Shown piece after piece: positions 9,001 through 15,738 of a stretch of 20,854 bases of DNA. This stretch comes from a virus. The position numbers and the translations under genes were made by a program. The first letter of the stretch is position 1; each line of letters opens with the position of its first letter. The notes beneath the pieces are model-generated. The model saw only the letters and a list, made by a program, of their open reading frames with translations. It was not told where the DNA came from and did no database searches. The DNA lies in the IMG/VR virus record IMGVR_UViG_3300030108_001368, positions 1 to 20,854 of that record; one strand, written 5' to 3'.

Positions 9001-9790
9001 TTTAGTTTTAACAACAGGTACTAACTTTGACTCTTTAACAAACTTAGATAATCTAACAACTGCTACAGAAACTTTTGCAACTTTAGATGATGTCTCTGGT
9101 GGTATAGCAGATAGTGGTACTTATGTTTTTGACGCAAATGACATAGATTTTGGTGAGGCAATTAGATTTACTGTTGAACCTCATATAGTTAAATCTGGTT
9201 TCACCACAGTAAATTTATGGGATGATTATACCGATCTGATGGATACTTGGCCTATAACAAACTTTACTGGTGGTGGTGATCCTACAGATAGTGCAGATGT
9301 GATATTTAAAATTGCCAAAAGTCAAACAGCAACAGCAAGCACAAGTTTTGAAACTTTTACAACAACAGATATGACTGCAAGAACGTTATCTTTCAAAATT
9401 GATGTTGTTAATGATAGTGGCTATAAAAATGTCAAGATTACAGAACTAGGGGTAAATATATTTGTTGAACCAAGAACAGAGAGAAGTATTGATAATTCAA
9501 GTGCGACAAATGGTATTTTGACAAGTTCAAGCAGTGGACCGACTACAGTGACTTTTGCTACGCCATTTTTCGCAGGATCAGCTAATGTTGGTGGCAGCAC
9601 CACAGCTTTCAAACCAGTTATAGGATTAAATGTAAATAATATGCAAGACAATGATTTCTATACAATTGACAGCGTTACTTCTTCAGGATTTGTAGTAAGT
9701 ATTAAAAATGATCCTACATTATTTGGTTCAGCAGGTGATTTTGTCGCAAGAGAATTTACATATAGTGCTTTCGGATATGGTTCGGGCTAG
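6071..9790 (+). CDS. Tail tip attachment protein J-like (central fibre/hub)
   Basis: A 1239-aa tail tip protein, close in length to lambda J, which forms the hub at the tail end and carries host-binding parts. Recognisable are the early QYFTFLDLICDGAEIEGF region, EIGRHEEGLAAISVGPYARDY, the hub segment with ARLQSLVSTGHEFAKFPGSAYIGL (reduced to key parts), and DPAWILYALLTEDYGLQI, which is typical of J. Two fibronectin type III-like beta modules follow (from about residue 750, with KYQISYSQSGNGPF and LYEFTLRSVDALGNLSP). The last ~300 residues are divergent and probably display the receptor-contacting surface. The gene starts 5 bases after the I-like stop. Confidence 0.88.
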   Translation: MAREITAYNRLIDQDNLREDLPSNYIRAVQYFTFLDLICDGAEIEGFATPSANGVAIPTSLFSPLQADVQNQTPEEIQYLELAEQDVFLNGRAVRNTSNKKVIIKTSMAIRTGKENQDRMGGVVTVRRSETLTPAIVKNNKNMEANKVTGTVAAGLTVEDTPEVILVTLSWASLRQLHPFDGSSQGLIVTEGPFAPAANIPNPVESFEAGAVHPLIRVFLKDGVTEIGRHEEGLAAISVGPYARDYQIRIPESYRDTPQKLIDNFPLEVQVFRKDIEFRANDSLGRDPFANVMAGRERKRMNVYEEGSRRFTEFSFARLQSLVSTGHEFAKFPGSAYIGLRYCAEQFSSIPQRMYRIRGIKVKVPIGTNDGTVPIDNANGRILYPTGFSFEGLNNNTKRWTSDPAWILYALLTEDYGLQIDEDKIDKASFFEASKHCSTPITGEDTPRYSFNGVINRRRKALDLIKQIAGLMRATVYYRNGNIKIALDKLETTTNYLFTNANVVDGKFNYAGIDKDKKYTQVNVSYFNNNIQELDQISVSSNDLDPDFETKYGLNQTNIQALYTTDRKQAVRLGRSVLFTNLLEGEIVSFDCGLEAAAMLEPFHIIKIADRLKERFRASGRVKTVTSGTVLVLDDSTNTTVGVVGDNFLIVDKDGGLQERTIQSVSGSTVTLSSALDPLPQAGTIWATKTGNIQHRKFRVSNIKQSSNFTFSITAIAYDDTKYTFIDRLDLGNGIGRDPTTLLDELQPPPIIDIKEELIVVNGRSTSRIVLDFGYVDGAVKYQISYSQSGNGPFVSFQSNNQFIILDNPAGLYEFTLRSVDALGNLSPNASERNFTALGIVNPAVGDVQNLRAVESGKNLILTFDPSEDFDVLNGGLVRVKFIPNTTGGGLYENAAFVKDVDGSSTEIPIFDYENGEYLLKFIDVNGNESVNATQVVVNRVVSSDRLLALAIREDPAFAGTSDPGTVNMVKDNSLNALVLTTGTNFDSLTNLDNLTTATETFATLDDVSGGIADSGTYVFDANDIDFGEAIRFTVEPHIVKSGFTTVNLWDDYTDLMDTWPITNFTGGGDPTDSADVIFKIAKSQTATASTSFETFTTTDMTARTLSFKIDVVNDSGYKNVKITELGVNIFVEPRTERSIDNSSATNGILTSSSSGPTTVTFATPFFAGSANVGGSTTAFKPVIGLNVNNMQDNDFYTIDSVTSSGFVVSIKNDPTLFGSAGDFVAREFTYSAFGYGSG

Positions 9791-9796
9791 TATAAT
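9791..9796 (+). promoter_or_regulatory. Candidate -10 element upstream of the first S74 fibre
   Basis: TATAAT within TAGTATAATAG, directly after the J-like stop codon and ending 19 bases before the ATG at 9816. It is identical over 11 bases to the element at 1871-1881. No clear -35 box is present. Confidence 0.42.
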
Positions 9797-9815
9797 AGGA
9801 AAAACATAAAATAAA

Positions 9816-11081
9816 ATGCCAAGTAAACCAAGCGATTTTGAAATTGATAACGATACAGGAGCCGCCGTACGTACTGATTTAAATAATGTTTTTGGTGCAT
9901 TGAGATCAAATAACGGAGAATATTCTGGCGCACCAACTACGAAGTATCCCTATATGTGGTATGCCGATATCGGCACAGGCAAGATGAGTTTTTATTTGGC
10001 AACTCCTGGCAATGGAAAAATAGATTTTATAAGTTTGACTGATGGTAGTTTCTTTGGTCCTAATGGTTCAGCGTCAAATCCATCTTATACTTTTACAAAC
10101 TCAGCTAGTACTGGTTTTTATAGAAGTGCATCTAACCAAATAGGCGTATCCAATAACTCAGTAAATACAGCATTATTTAAAACAACTGGAACGGAAATAA
10201 AAGGCAAACTTGAAGTTATACCTGCTGCTGGTGGTGCAACGCTTGATGTTAAAACTAATAGTTTAAATAATCAAGATGCTTCAATTAATCTTGTCGCTGA
10301 TACAACCCACACTACTGGCGGTCTAACAATAACTAGAAAACAATCAGCCAGTGGTAATTCAGAAATATTACATAAAGGTGCAGGTGATCTTGTTCTTGAT
10401 ACTGATGACAAAGGTGAAATAAGATTTAAAACAGACAGTACCGAAAGATGGCATATAAGCGGAGATAATAATGATACAACTGGAACAGTCGCCCTTGATA
10501 CTAGAGGTTCATTAGTTTCCCATGGTAGAACAGCAGGTAGCTATCTTACTACGGCTGGTGCTTCATTTTTCTCTAGAGATACTATATTTGAGGGACTAAG
10601 TTTAGTAAAAAGCGGTGACATTTGGGGAACAGTTTTACATATTAATAGACTTGCTTCTGCTACGTTACCTGACCCTGGTGGTGTAGGAAGATTAATTGAA
10701 TTTCACTATAATAATAATGGTGTAGGTACGATAACTACCGATGGAAGCAACACAGCTTTTAACACTGGTTCTGATTATAGGTTAAAAGAAAATATTGTTG
10801 ATTTGACTGATGGTATTACTAGGTTAAAAACCTTAAAACCATGTAGATTCAATTTCAAAGTTAATACAACAAAAACAGTTGATGGATTTTTAGCACATGA
10901 AGTAACGGCAGTCCCCGAAGCTATAACAGGAGTTAAAGATGACGTTGATAGTGAAGGCAAACCTATTTATCAACAAATAGATCAATCAAAATTAGTTCCA
11001 TTATTAACTGCTGCACTTCAAGAAGCAATTGTTAAAATAGAAACATTAGAAACTAAAGTTGCTGCATTGGAGGGTGGTTAA
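9816..11081 (+). CDS. Tail fibre with C-terminal S74 intramolecular chaperone
   Basis: A 421-aa fibre. The N-terminal ~80 residues resemble a fibre attachment region. The middle is beta-rich with short repeats typical of fibre shafts (NPSYTFTNSASTGFYRSASN, GAGDLVLDTDDKGEIRFKTD, TERWHISGDN). The C-terminus carries the peptidase S74 intramolecular chaperone: SDYRLKENI with Ser319 and Lys324 at the five-residue spacing of the known catalytic dyad, then a helical trimeric coil ending IETLETKVAALEGG. The family trimerises the fibre and then cleaves itself off at the serine. The coiled-coil end closely resembles that of the collagen-like fibre (12841-14697), suggesting shared ancestry or recombination. 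Confidence 0.82.
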   Translation: MPSKPSDFEIDNDTGAAVRTDLNNVFGALRSNNGEYSGAPTTKYPYMWYADIGTGKMSFYLATPGNGKIDFISLTDGSFFGPNGSASNPSYTFTNSASTGFYRSASNQIGVSNNSVNTALFKTTGTEIKGKLEVIPAAGGATLDVKTNSLNNQDASINLVADTTHTTGGLTITRKQSASGNSEILHKGAGDLVLDTDDKGEIRFKTDSTERWHISGDNNDTTGTVALDTRGSLVSHGRTAGSYLTTAGASFFSRDTIFEGLSLVKSGDIWGTVLHINRLASATLPDPGGVGRLIEFHYNNNGVGTITTDGSNTAFNTGSDYRLKENIVDLTDGITRLKTLKPCRFNFKVNTTKTVDGFLAHEVTAVPEAITGVKDDVDSEGKPIYQQIDQSKLVPLLTAALQEAIVKIETLETKVAALEGG

Positions 11082-11422
11082 TGGCTGTTATACCTGGTAA
11101 AAAAAATTTTACAGTTCAACGTAGGGCAGATTTTCCTCTACGTTTAGCATTTAAAGACTCAAATGGATCGGCAATAAATCTAACAGGTTTTACAGTTTCA
11201 GCACAGGTATATGACACTCCACGTACCACAAAATATGCTGACTTTATAGTTACTTATACAAACAGAGGAGGTGGGATTGTTGATATTTCTTTGACTGATA
11301 CTGAAACTACAAATTTTACTCCAGATATTTTAAAGTATGATGTATTACTAACAGATTCCTCTGGCAACAAAGAATATTATTTAGAGGGTACACTATTTAT
11401 AAGTGAAGGTTACACAGCATGA
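11081..11422 (+). CDS. BppU N-terminal-like baseplate/tail domain protein
   Basis: A 113-aa single-domain protein. FTVQRRADFPLRLAFKDSNG, INLTGFTVSAQVYD, and DILKYDVLLTDSSGNKEYYL followed by EGTLFISEG match the N-terminal domain of phage baseplate upper proteins (BppU) and similar domains in other tail proteins. In those, it plugs fibres into the tail tip. It stands alone here without a long C-terminal fibre, so it may act as an adaptor for neighbouring fibres. The start overlaps the previous TAA by one base, and its end overlaps the next gene by four. Confidence 0.66.
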   Translation: MAVIPGKKNFTVQRRADFPLRLAFKDSNGSAINLTGFTVSAQVYDTPRTTKYADFIVTYTNRGGGIVDISLTDTETTNFTPDILKYDVLLTDSSGNKEYYLEGTLFISEGYTA

Positions 11423-11628
11423 GCAATCCTAATCAAATTGTTGTTAGTCAGGTAGACAGTGTTACAACTGTTGAAATAACAACAGCAGGGCCTCAAGGAC
11501 CCTCATCTGTTATAGACTCAAGTAGTGCAGTTGATGATTCTATAGTGTATTATCACCAATCTAGTGGTACATTTAAAGCAGATGCAACAACTACTAAACT
11601 TACTCTCGTAGATGGAGGAAACTTTTAA
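11419..11628 (+). CDS. Short structural peptide with collagen-like GPQGPS motif
   Basis: A 69-aa protein with VSQVDSVTTVEITTAGPQGPS, a motif found in small virion or fibre-associated proteins of marine phages as I recall them, followed by a segment with VYYHQSSGTFKADATTT. It has a minimal Gly-X-Y stretch, and comparable motifs become long repeats in the gene at 12841. The start overlaps the BppU-like gene through ATGA. A TACACT at 11389-11394, inside the upstream gene, is 24 bases before the ATG. Function unknown; structural by context. Confidence 0.55.
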   Translation: MSNPNQIVVSQVDSVTTVEITTAGPQGPSSVIDSSSAVDDSIVYYHQSSGTFKADATTTKLTLVDGGNF

Positions 11629-11630
11629 CA

Positions 11631-12815
11631 ATGGCTAACACAGTACGCATAAAAAGATCTACAGGATCTTCAGCACCAACAAGCCTTGCAAATGCTGAGT
11701 TAGCTTTTGCTGAAGGCAGTAAAAAACTCTTTATCGGTATTGGAACGGGAGGAGCGGGAGGATCTGCTACAACTATTGAAGCAATAGCTGGAACTGGTAG
11801 CTTTTTTGATAAAGATACAGTAAGAAGTGCTAATGCTGTTTTATCTGGGCCTACAACAGGAAGTGATGCTGCACCTACATTTAGAGCTTTAGTAGCTGCT
11901 GATATTCCTTCATTAGCTCATACAAAAATAAGTGATTTTGATACTGGCGTACAGGCAAATAGATTAGACCAGATGGCTGCACCAACAGGTTCAGTTTCAT
12001 TAAACAGTCAAACAATTACAAACTTAGCTGACCCCGTAAATAGCTCTGATGCAGCTACAAAGTCTTTTGTTGAGGCTACTGCACAAGGTTTAGATGTTAA
12101 AGATTCTTGCGTAGCAGCTACTACAGCAAACATAACAATATCTACTGCACTAAATAATGGAGATACCTTAGATGGTGTATCTCTCTCTACTAATGATCGT
12201 GTTCTTGTTAAAGACCAATCTACTGCTTCAGAAAATGGTATTTATGTTGTAGGTGCAAGTCCAGCTAGAGCAGACGATTTAGCTACTGGTGCTGACGCTG
12301 CTGGATTTTTCACTTTTGTTGAGCAGGGAACTGTAAACGCTGACAATGGCTTTGTCTGTACGAGTAATAAAGGATCAGCGGTTGTGGGGAGTAATAACCT
12401 TACTATTGCTCAGTTTTCTGGTGCTGGTCAAATTACGGCTGGAGATGGCCTAGATAAATCAGGTAATACACTTTCACTTGATTTAAAATCCAACGGTGGA
12501 CTTGTTATTGAATCTACTGAATTAGCTATAGATCTTGCTGCTAGTTCTATTACAGGAACATTGCCTGTTACTAAACTTACAAGTTTGACATCTACTGTGA
12601 GTGAGTTGAACGTCTTAGACGGAATAACAGCTACCACTACAGAACTAAACCTGATGGATGGTGATACTTCAGCTACATCAACGACTTTAGCAGCAGCAGA
12701 TAGATTTGTTTGTAATGACGCTGGTACTATGAAACAAGTGGCTTTAAGCGATCTAGTTACATTTTTAGAAGATGAAAGTGCATCCAGCTTCAATATAGAT
12801 GGTGGATCATATTAA
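11631..12815 (+). CDS. Repeat-rich tail fibre protein
   Basis: A 394-aa fibre. The N-terminal ~36 residues (VRIKRSTGSSAPTSLANAEL ... KKLFIG) resemble those of the next gene ([16 protein letters not shown]...GELAI), suggesting a common attachment domain. The middle has LAHTKISDFDTGVQANRLDQ and the segment AATKSFVEATAQGLDVKDSC, which is very common in marine phage fibres. A ~70-residue bead with NDRVLVKDQSTASENGIYVV follows. Near the C-terminus, tandem SELNVLDGITATT and TELNLMDGDTSATS repeats occur. No S74 domain or enzyme motif is visible. GGAGG at 11614-11618 is the probable, slightly distant, ribosome binding site. Confidence 0.74.
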   Translation: MANTVRIKRSTGSSAPTSLANAELAFAEGSKKLFIGIGTGGAGGSATTIEAIAGTGSFFDKDTVRSANAVLSGPTTGSDAAPTFRALVAADIPSLAHTKISDFDTGVQANRLDQMAAPTGSVSLNSQTITNLADPVNSSDAATKSFVEATAQGLDVKDSCVAATTANITISTALNNGDTLDGVSLSTNDRVLVKDQSTASENGIYVVGASPARADDLATGADAAGFFTFVEQGTVNADNGFVCTSNKGSAVVGSNNLTIAQFSGAGQITAGDGLDKSGNTLSLDLKSNGGLVIESTELAIDLAASSITGTLPVTKLTSLTSTVSELNVLDGITATTTELNLMDGDTSATSTTLAAADRFVCNDAGTMKQVALSDLVTFLEDESASSFNIDGGSY

Positions 12816-12826
12816 ATCTAGCTATT

Positions 12827-12832
12827 AGGAGG
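12827..12832 (+). promoter_or_regulatory. Strong Shine-Dalgarno of the collagen-like fibre
   Basis: AGGAGG eight bases upstream of the ATG at 12841. This is one of the few full-consensus ribosome binding sites in the window, where many genes have weak or no visible sites. It suggests high translation of the collagen-like fibre. Confidence 0.6.
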
Positions 12833-12840
12833 CAAGGCCA

Positions 12841-14697
12841 ATGGCTAACGAAATTCGACTTAAAAGAGGATCTGGTAGCGACCCAGGAGCTAGTGATTTA
12901 GTTACTGGTGAATTAGCAATAAGAACAGATAATGGTAAATTATTTACAAAAAAAGATGATGGTTCTGTAGCTGAAATATCAGGAGAAATAAATATTGTAG
13001 AAGATACAACTCCTCAACTTGGAGGGGACTTAGATATGAACTCCAAGTTTATATCTAGTGGTATTTTAGGTGTAAAAAATACAGGTTCACAATCTGAATT
13101 ACGTCTTTATTGTGAAGTTAACAATGCTCATTATGCAGGTATAAAAGCACCAGCCCATGCAAATTATTCAGGTAATTTAGTATTTACCTTGCCCTCTGGT
13201 TATGGGTCAAGTGGTCAATTTTTAAAATCTGACGGATCTGGTGGTACATCTTGGGATACTGCTAGTGGACCAACAGGACCAACAGGACCTACTGGCCCCA
13301 CAGGTCCAACTGGCCCAACTGGTCCTACTGGACCTGGTGGCCCTGCTGCAACTATAGCTGTAGGAAACACTACTACTGGCAACGCTGGAACCAGTGCTTC
13401 AGTAAGTAATTCTGGATCGTCAAGTGCTGCTACATTCGATTTTACAATTCCGCAAGGTGCAACTGGACCTACTGGCCCAACTGGTCCTACAGGACCTACT
13501 GGTCCAACAGGAAGTCAAGGCCCCACAGGTAATACAGGTACAGCAGCAACGATAGCTGTTGGTAGTACAAGTACAGGTAATGCAGGTACAAACGCCTCTG
13601 TTTCTAATTCTGGATCGTCCAGTGCAGCGACATTTGACTTTACTATTCCAAGAGGTGATACAGGCTCTACTGGTCCAACTGGCCCGACAGGTCCCACAGG
13701 TCCAGATGGCCCGACAGGTCCAGAGGGTCCCCCCGGTCCAGCAGGTGGTCCTACAGGACCGACAGGTTCGCCGGGTCCTATTGGTCCAGAGGGGCCTCCG
13801 GGTCCTTCGGGTGGTCCGCCGGGTCCAACAGGTCCAGCAGGTCAAAATGGTCCAGCAGGTAGTGATGGTGCTGCTGCCACAATTGCAGTAGGTTCTACAA
13901 CAACTGGTAATGCTGGTACAAATGCTAGCGTTAGCAACTCTGGGTCTTCTTCTGCTGCTACTTTTGATTTCACAATCCCAAGAGGTGCAACTGGTCAAAC
14001 AGGACCTACAGGTCCTACGGGACCTACGGGACCTACTGGTCCAACCGGATCGACGGGACCGACGGGACCTCAAGGACCTCAAGGGCCTGTAGGATCACAA
14101 GGTAGTCAAGGGCCGCAAGGGCCGCAAGGGCCACAAGGTCCACAAGGAGATGACGGACCTCCCGGTCCTTCTGGTCCACCCGGGCCATCAGGTCCTCCCG
14201 GGTCAAGTGCTACCCATGTTACAAGTGCTACCTATGCCAATAAATATGGTGGTAGTGGTTTTAGCTATAATTTCAGATTAATATATTCAGGAAGTAGTAA
14301 TGTTTATGACTTAGTTCACGTTGGTTCTTATTTACACCTTGGAACCTCTGGTGGAAGTAGAAGTATTACTTATAATACATCTGATGAAATTCTTAAAGAA
14401 AATATAGTTGATTCTACTTATAACGCTGGTTCGTTTATAAAAAATTTAAAATTTAGAGATTATGATTGGAAAGAATCAGAAGGGGGCGCTCATGTATCGT
14501 GCGGTATTGTTGCGCAAGAAGTGGAAGCTCTTGATAGTGAATTGGTTTATCAAACTACTGATTCAATAACAGGAGAGTTAAGTCCAAGAAATTTAAACAC
14601 TATGAATTTTGCAACTATATCAGCTAAAGCCATACAAGAGTTAATTACAAAAGTAGAAACTTTAGAAGCAAAAGTAGCAACTTTAGAAGGAAGTTAA
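12841..14697 (+). CDS. Collagen-like tail fibre with S74 C-terminal chaperone
   Basis: A 618-aa fibre in five parts. Residues 1-60 form an attachment domain like that of the preceding gene. Residues ~60-140 are a beta-rich shoulder. Residues 143-455 hold four Gly-X-Y blocks (about 143-168, 206-234, 272-342, 382-455), mostly Gly-Pro-Thr early and Gly-Pro-Gln/Gly-Pro-Pro late, separated by three near-identical 37-residue modules (169-205, 235-271, 345-381) with AATIAVG...[10 protein letters not shown]. Residues ~456-510 look like a small tip. The C-terminal S74 chaperone begins at TSDEILKEN with Ser514 and Lys519, then a coiled coil ending KVATLEGS. The collagen blocks should form a triple helix nucleated by the C-terminal trimer. 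Gly-Pro-Pro triplets offer proline in the Y position, the classical hydroxylation site. The hydroxylase-like gene follows 57 bases later. Confidence 0.9.
   Translation: MANEIRLKRGSGSDPGASDLVTGELAIRTDNGKLFTKKDDGSVAEISGEINIVEDTTPQLGGDLDMNSKFISSGILGVKNTGSQSELRLYCEVNNAHYAGIKAPAHANYSGNLVFTLPSGYGSSGQFLKSDGSGGTSWDTASGPTGPTGPTGPTGPTGPTGPTGPGGPAATIAVGNTTTGNAGTSASVSNSGSSSAATFDFTIPQGATGPTGPTGPTGPTGPTGSQGPTGNTGTAATIAVGSTSTGNAGTNASVSNSGSSSAATFDFTIPRGDTGSTGPTGPTGPTGPDGPTGPEGPPGPAGGPTGPTGSPGPIGPEGPPGPSGGPPGPTGPAGQNGPAGSDGAAATIAVGSTTTGNAGTNASVSNSGSSSAATFDFTIPRGATGQTGPTGPTGPTGPTGPTGSTGPTGPQGPQGPVGSQGSQGPQGPQGPQGPQGDDGPPGPSGPPGPSGPPGSSATHVTSATYANKYGGSGFSYNFRLIYSGSSNVYDLVHVGSYLHLGTSGGSRSITYNTSDEILKENIVDSTYNAGSFIKNLKFRDYDWKESEGGAHVSCGIVAQEVEALDSELVYQTTDSITGELSPRNLNTMNFATISAKAIQELITKVETLEAKVATLEGS
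13345..13983 (+). repeat. Three interspersed 37-residue repeat modules in the collagen fibre
   Basis: Three copies of about 111 bases each, encoding residues 169-205, 235-271 and 345-381. The protein copies differ at only a few positions, but the DNA copies differ at many synonymous sites (compare GGATCGTCAAGT, GGATCGTCCAGT and GGGTCTTCTTCT). Either duplication is old with protein-level selection, or the modules were acquired separately. The flanking Gly-X-Y tracts are themselves repetitive, so this is a likely site of length variation between related phages. Similar 'VG.t.TG.ag..a.V.NsG....a..dFtIP.G' modules are known between collagen repeats in other phage and bacterial surface proteins. 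Confidence 0.8.
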
Positions 14698-14728
14698 ATT
14701 AAAACTTTACGACTTTAGATGATGTTGT

Positions 14729-14734
14729 TACACT
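14729..14734 (+). promoter_or_regulatory. Candidate -10 element before the hydroxylase-like gene
   Basis: TTGTTACACTAA followed by an A-rich tract, ending 20 bases before the TTG start at 14755. A weak TTTACG -35 lies 17 bases upstream. The 12-mer TTGTTACACTAA is repeated exactly before the next gene at about 15364. Confidence 0.42.
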
Positions 14735-14754
14735 AAAAGAAACAAAAATATCTA

Positions 14755-15360
14755 TTGAAGCAATTTATTCAAAATCTACCAGTTTTAAATGCAACTGAAC
14801 TAAAAATAATTAATAATTACATTGATGATTTGAATTTTGTACCAAATACTGTGTTCAACGGAAATGGAACTGCAAGAGAAGACAGTAGGATTCGCACAAG
14901 CACTGGTAGTTCTATGGATGAAAATATGGCAGCCACAATAATGCTCCATGAAAAATTAAATGCTGCTTTATTGGTTTACAGAGATAAACTTCTTGAACAT
15001 GATCTTGTCTTAGATAGATACCCTCTTATAGGAGGTTGTGGTACTGAATCTTATAGAGAAGCAATACAAATATTAGAATATACAAAAGAGCAAAAATATA
15101 ACTGGCATTATGATGCTTGTACAGAGCAAAATAGTCCGTTTTACCATCGTCAAATTTCTATTGTTTTGTATTTAAAAGATGATTTCGAGGGTGGTGAAAC
15201 TGCATTTAAAATGCTGCCAAAACAAAAATTTAGACCAAAAGCAGGTCGTGGTTTATTTTTTCCATCAAATTGGTGCTTTACACATTGCTCACAGCCTGTT
15301 ATGTCAGGGAAAAAACGTGTGGCGGTTACTTGGTATTATTGTGTAGATAATTTTGCCTGA
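14755..15360 (+). CDS. 2-oxoglutarate/Fe(II) oxygenase, prolyl 4-hydroxylase-like
   Basis: A 201-aa oxygenase of the prolyl 4-hydroxylase branch, which uses 2-oxoglutarate, O2 and Fe(II) to hydroxylate a side chain. All cofactor residues are visible: the iron triad His118 and Asp120 (WHYDA) plus His177 (FTHCSQPV), and Lys187 ten residues after the distal histidine, the position that binds the 2-oxoglutarate carboxylate in animal collagen hydroxylases. The core VLYLKDDFEGGETAF and PKAGRGLFF also match. Translation probably starts at TTG 14755 with no obvious Shine-Dalgarno, behind a TACACTAA element. Its neighbour is the collagen-like fibre, making that fibre the obvious candidate substrate. 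Another virion or host protein cannot be excluded, since such enzymes occur in cyanophages without collagen fibres. Confidence 0.85.
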   Translation: MKQFIQNLPVLNATELKIINNYIDDLNFVPNTVFNGNGTAREDSRIRTSTGSSMDENMAATIMLHEKLNAALLVYRDKLLEHDLVLDRYPLIGGCGTESYREAIQILEYTKEQKYNWHYDACTEQNSPFYHRQISIVLYLKDDFEGGETAFKMLPKQKFRPKAGRGLFFPSNWCFTHCSQPVMSGKKRVAVTWYYCVDNFA

Positions 15361-15366
15361 TATTGT

Positions 15367-15372
15367 TACACT
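15367..15372 (+). promoter_or_regulatory. Candidate -10 element before the coiled-coil/zinc-ribbon gene
   Basis: TACACT in TTGTTACACTAAGAAAAAC, ending 20 bases before the ATG at 15393. It is the best-conserved match to the element at 14729 and also resembles that at 2449. No -35 box is evident. Confidence 0.42.
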
Positions 15373-15392
15373 AAGAAAAACAAACAAAAATT

Positions 15393-15563
15393 ATGGCACG
15401 AAAAACTAACGAGGAGCTAAATCAAGAACTTCTAGCAATCGAAAATAAATTCAATGAAAATGTACAAGAAAATAGACAATTACAAGATAGAGCTATAGCC
15501 ATAAATGCAATTTTACAAGAAAGAGCAGAGGCAGAAAACGAAAAAAAGTCTTCTGCGAAATAA
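15393..15563 (+). CDS. Small coiled-coil protein, zero-frame product
   Basis: A 56-aa protein with a regular helical, highly charged sequence (NEELNQELLAIENKFNENVQ, then LQDRAIAINAILQERAEAEN) that should form a coiled coil. It ends at TAA 15561. Function unknown. The last codons are GAA AAA AAG TCT TCT GCG AAA TAA, containing A AAA AAG in the correct phase for -1 slippage. An AGAGG lies 10 bases upstream of the heptamer. Slippage would replace the last four residues by a 42-residue zinc-ribbon tail. A coiled coil plus metal-binding tail could serve in protein or nucleic acid binding; this is inference only. Confidence 0.6.
   Translation: MARKTNEELNQELLAIENKFNENVQENRQLQDRAIAINAILQERAEAENEKKSSAK
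15542..15548 (+). promoter_or_regulatory. Candidate -1 ribosomal frameshift site A AAA AAG
   Basis: The slippery heptamer is in phase with the ATG at 15393. An AGAGG (15527-15531) is spaced 10 bases upstream, matching the stimulatory Shine-Dalgarno spacing of the bacterial dnaX frameshift site. A downstream structure is weak: GCAG...CTGC about 23 bases downstream is the best seen. Confidence 0.5.
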
Positions 15564-15676
15564 TAGAAAAGCAGTGTAGATGCTGCGGTAAAGTGTTTTC
15601 TACCACAGAACAAAGAAGAAAGTATTGTTCTAACGCTTGTAAAACAAGGTTTTATCGTAGAAAGCTGGCTACTTAG
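15548..15676 (+). CDS. Zinc-ribbon ORF, probable -1 frameshift extension
   Basis: An open frame lacking any ATG, GTG or TTG after its upstream stop, encoding a compact zinc ribbon: CRCCGKVF followed by RRKYCSNACKTRFYRRK. The cysteines form CX2C and CX3C pairs 13 residues apart, and the basic tail suits nucleic acid binding. It is in the -1 frame relative to the coiled-coil ORF and is entered exactly by slippage at A AAA AAG (15542-15548), giving a 94-residue fusion. The only alternative initiation would be at ATA codons (15560 or 15563), which is rare. The metal-binding motif is clear; how it is translated is inference. Confidence 0.55.
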   Translation, partial: VFCEIIEKQCRCCGKVFSTTEQRRKYCSNACKTRFYRRKLAT

Positions 15677-15738
15677 TTTCGGTAGTCATTTGCCTTGTCA
15701 TTAAACTCATAGTGACGTATAAAGGTGACAAGGCTACA

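Noticed and set aside
12428-12793. Minus-strand frame of 121 codons opposite the repeat-rich fibre
   Set aside because: Fully antisense to a well-supported fibre gene; no start signals or recognisable domain.
13420-14082. Long minus-strand open frame (220 codons) opposite the collagen-like fibre
   Set aside because: It is Arg/Ser/Cys/Thr-rich low-complexity sequence produced by the antisense of Gly-Pro-Thr codons, with no ribosome binding site; an artefact of the repeats.
13515-14092. Additional open frames on both strands within the collagen region
   Set aside because: Repetitive codons avoid stops in several frames; the products (Val/Gln/Arg or Gly/Pro/Val repeats) have no independent gene signals.
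13263-14205. Possible CRISPR or tandem-repeat array
   Set aside because: The periodicity is nine bases and codes Gly-X-Y; there are no unique spacers of constant length.
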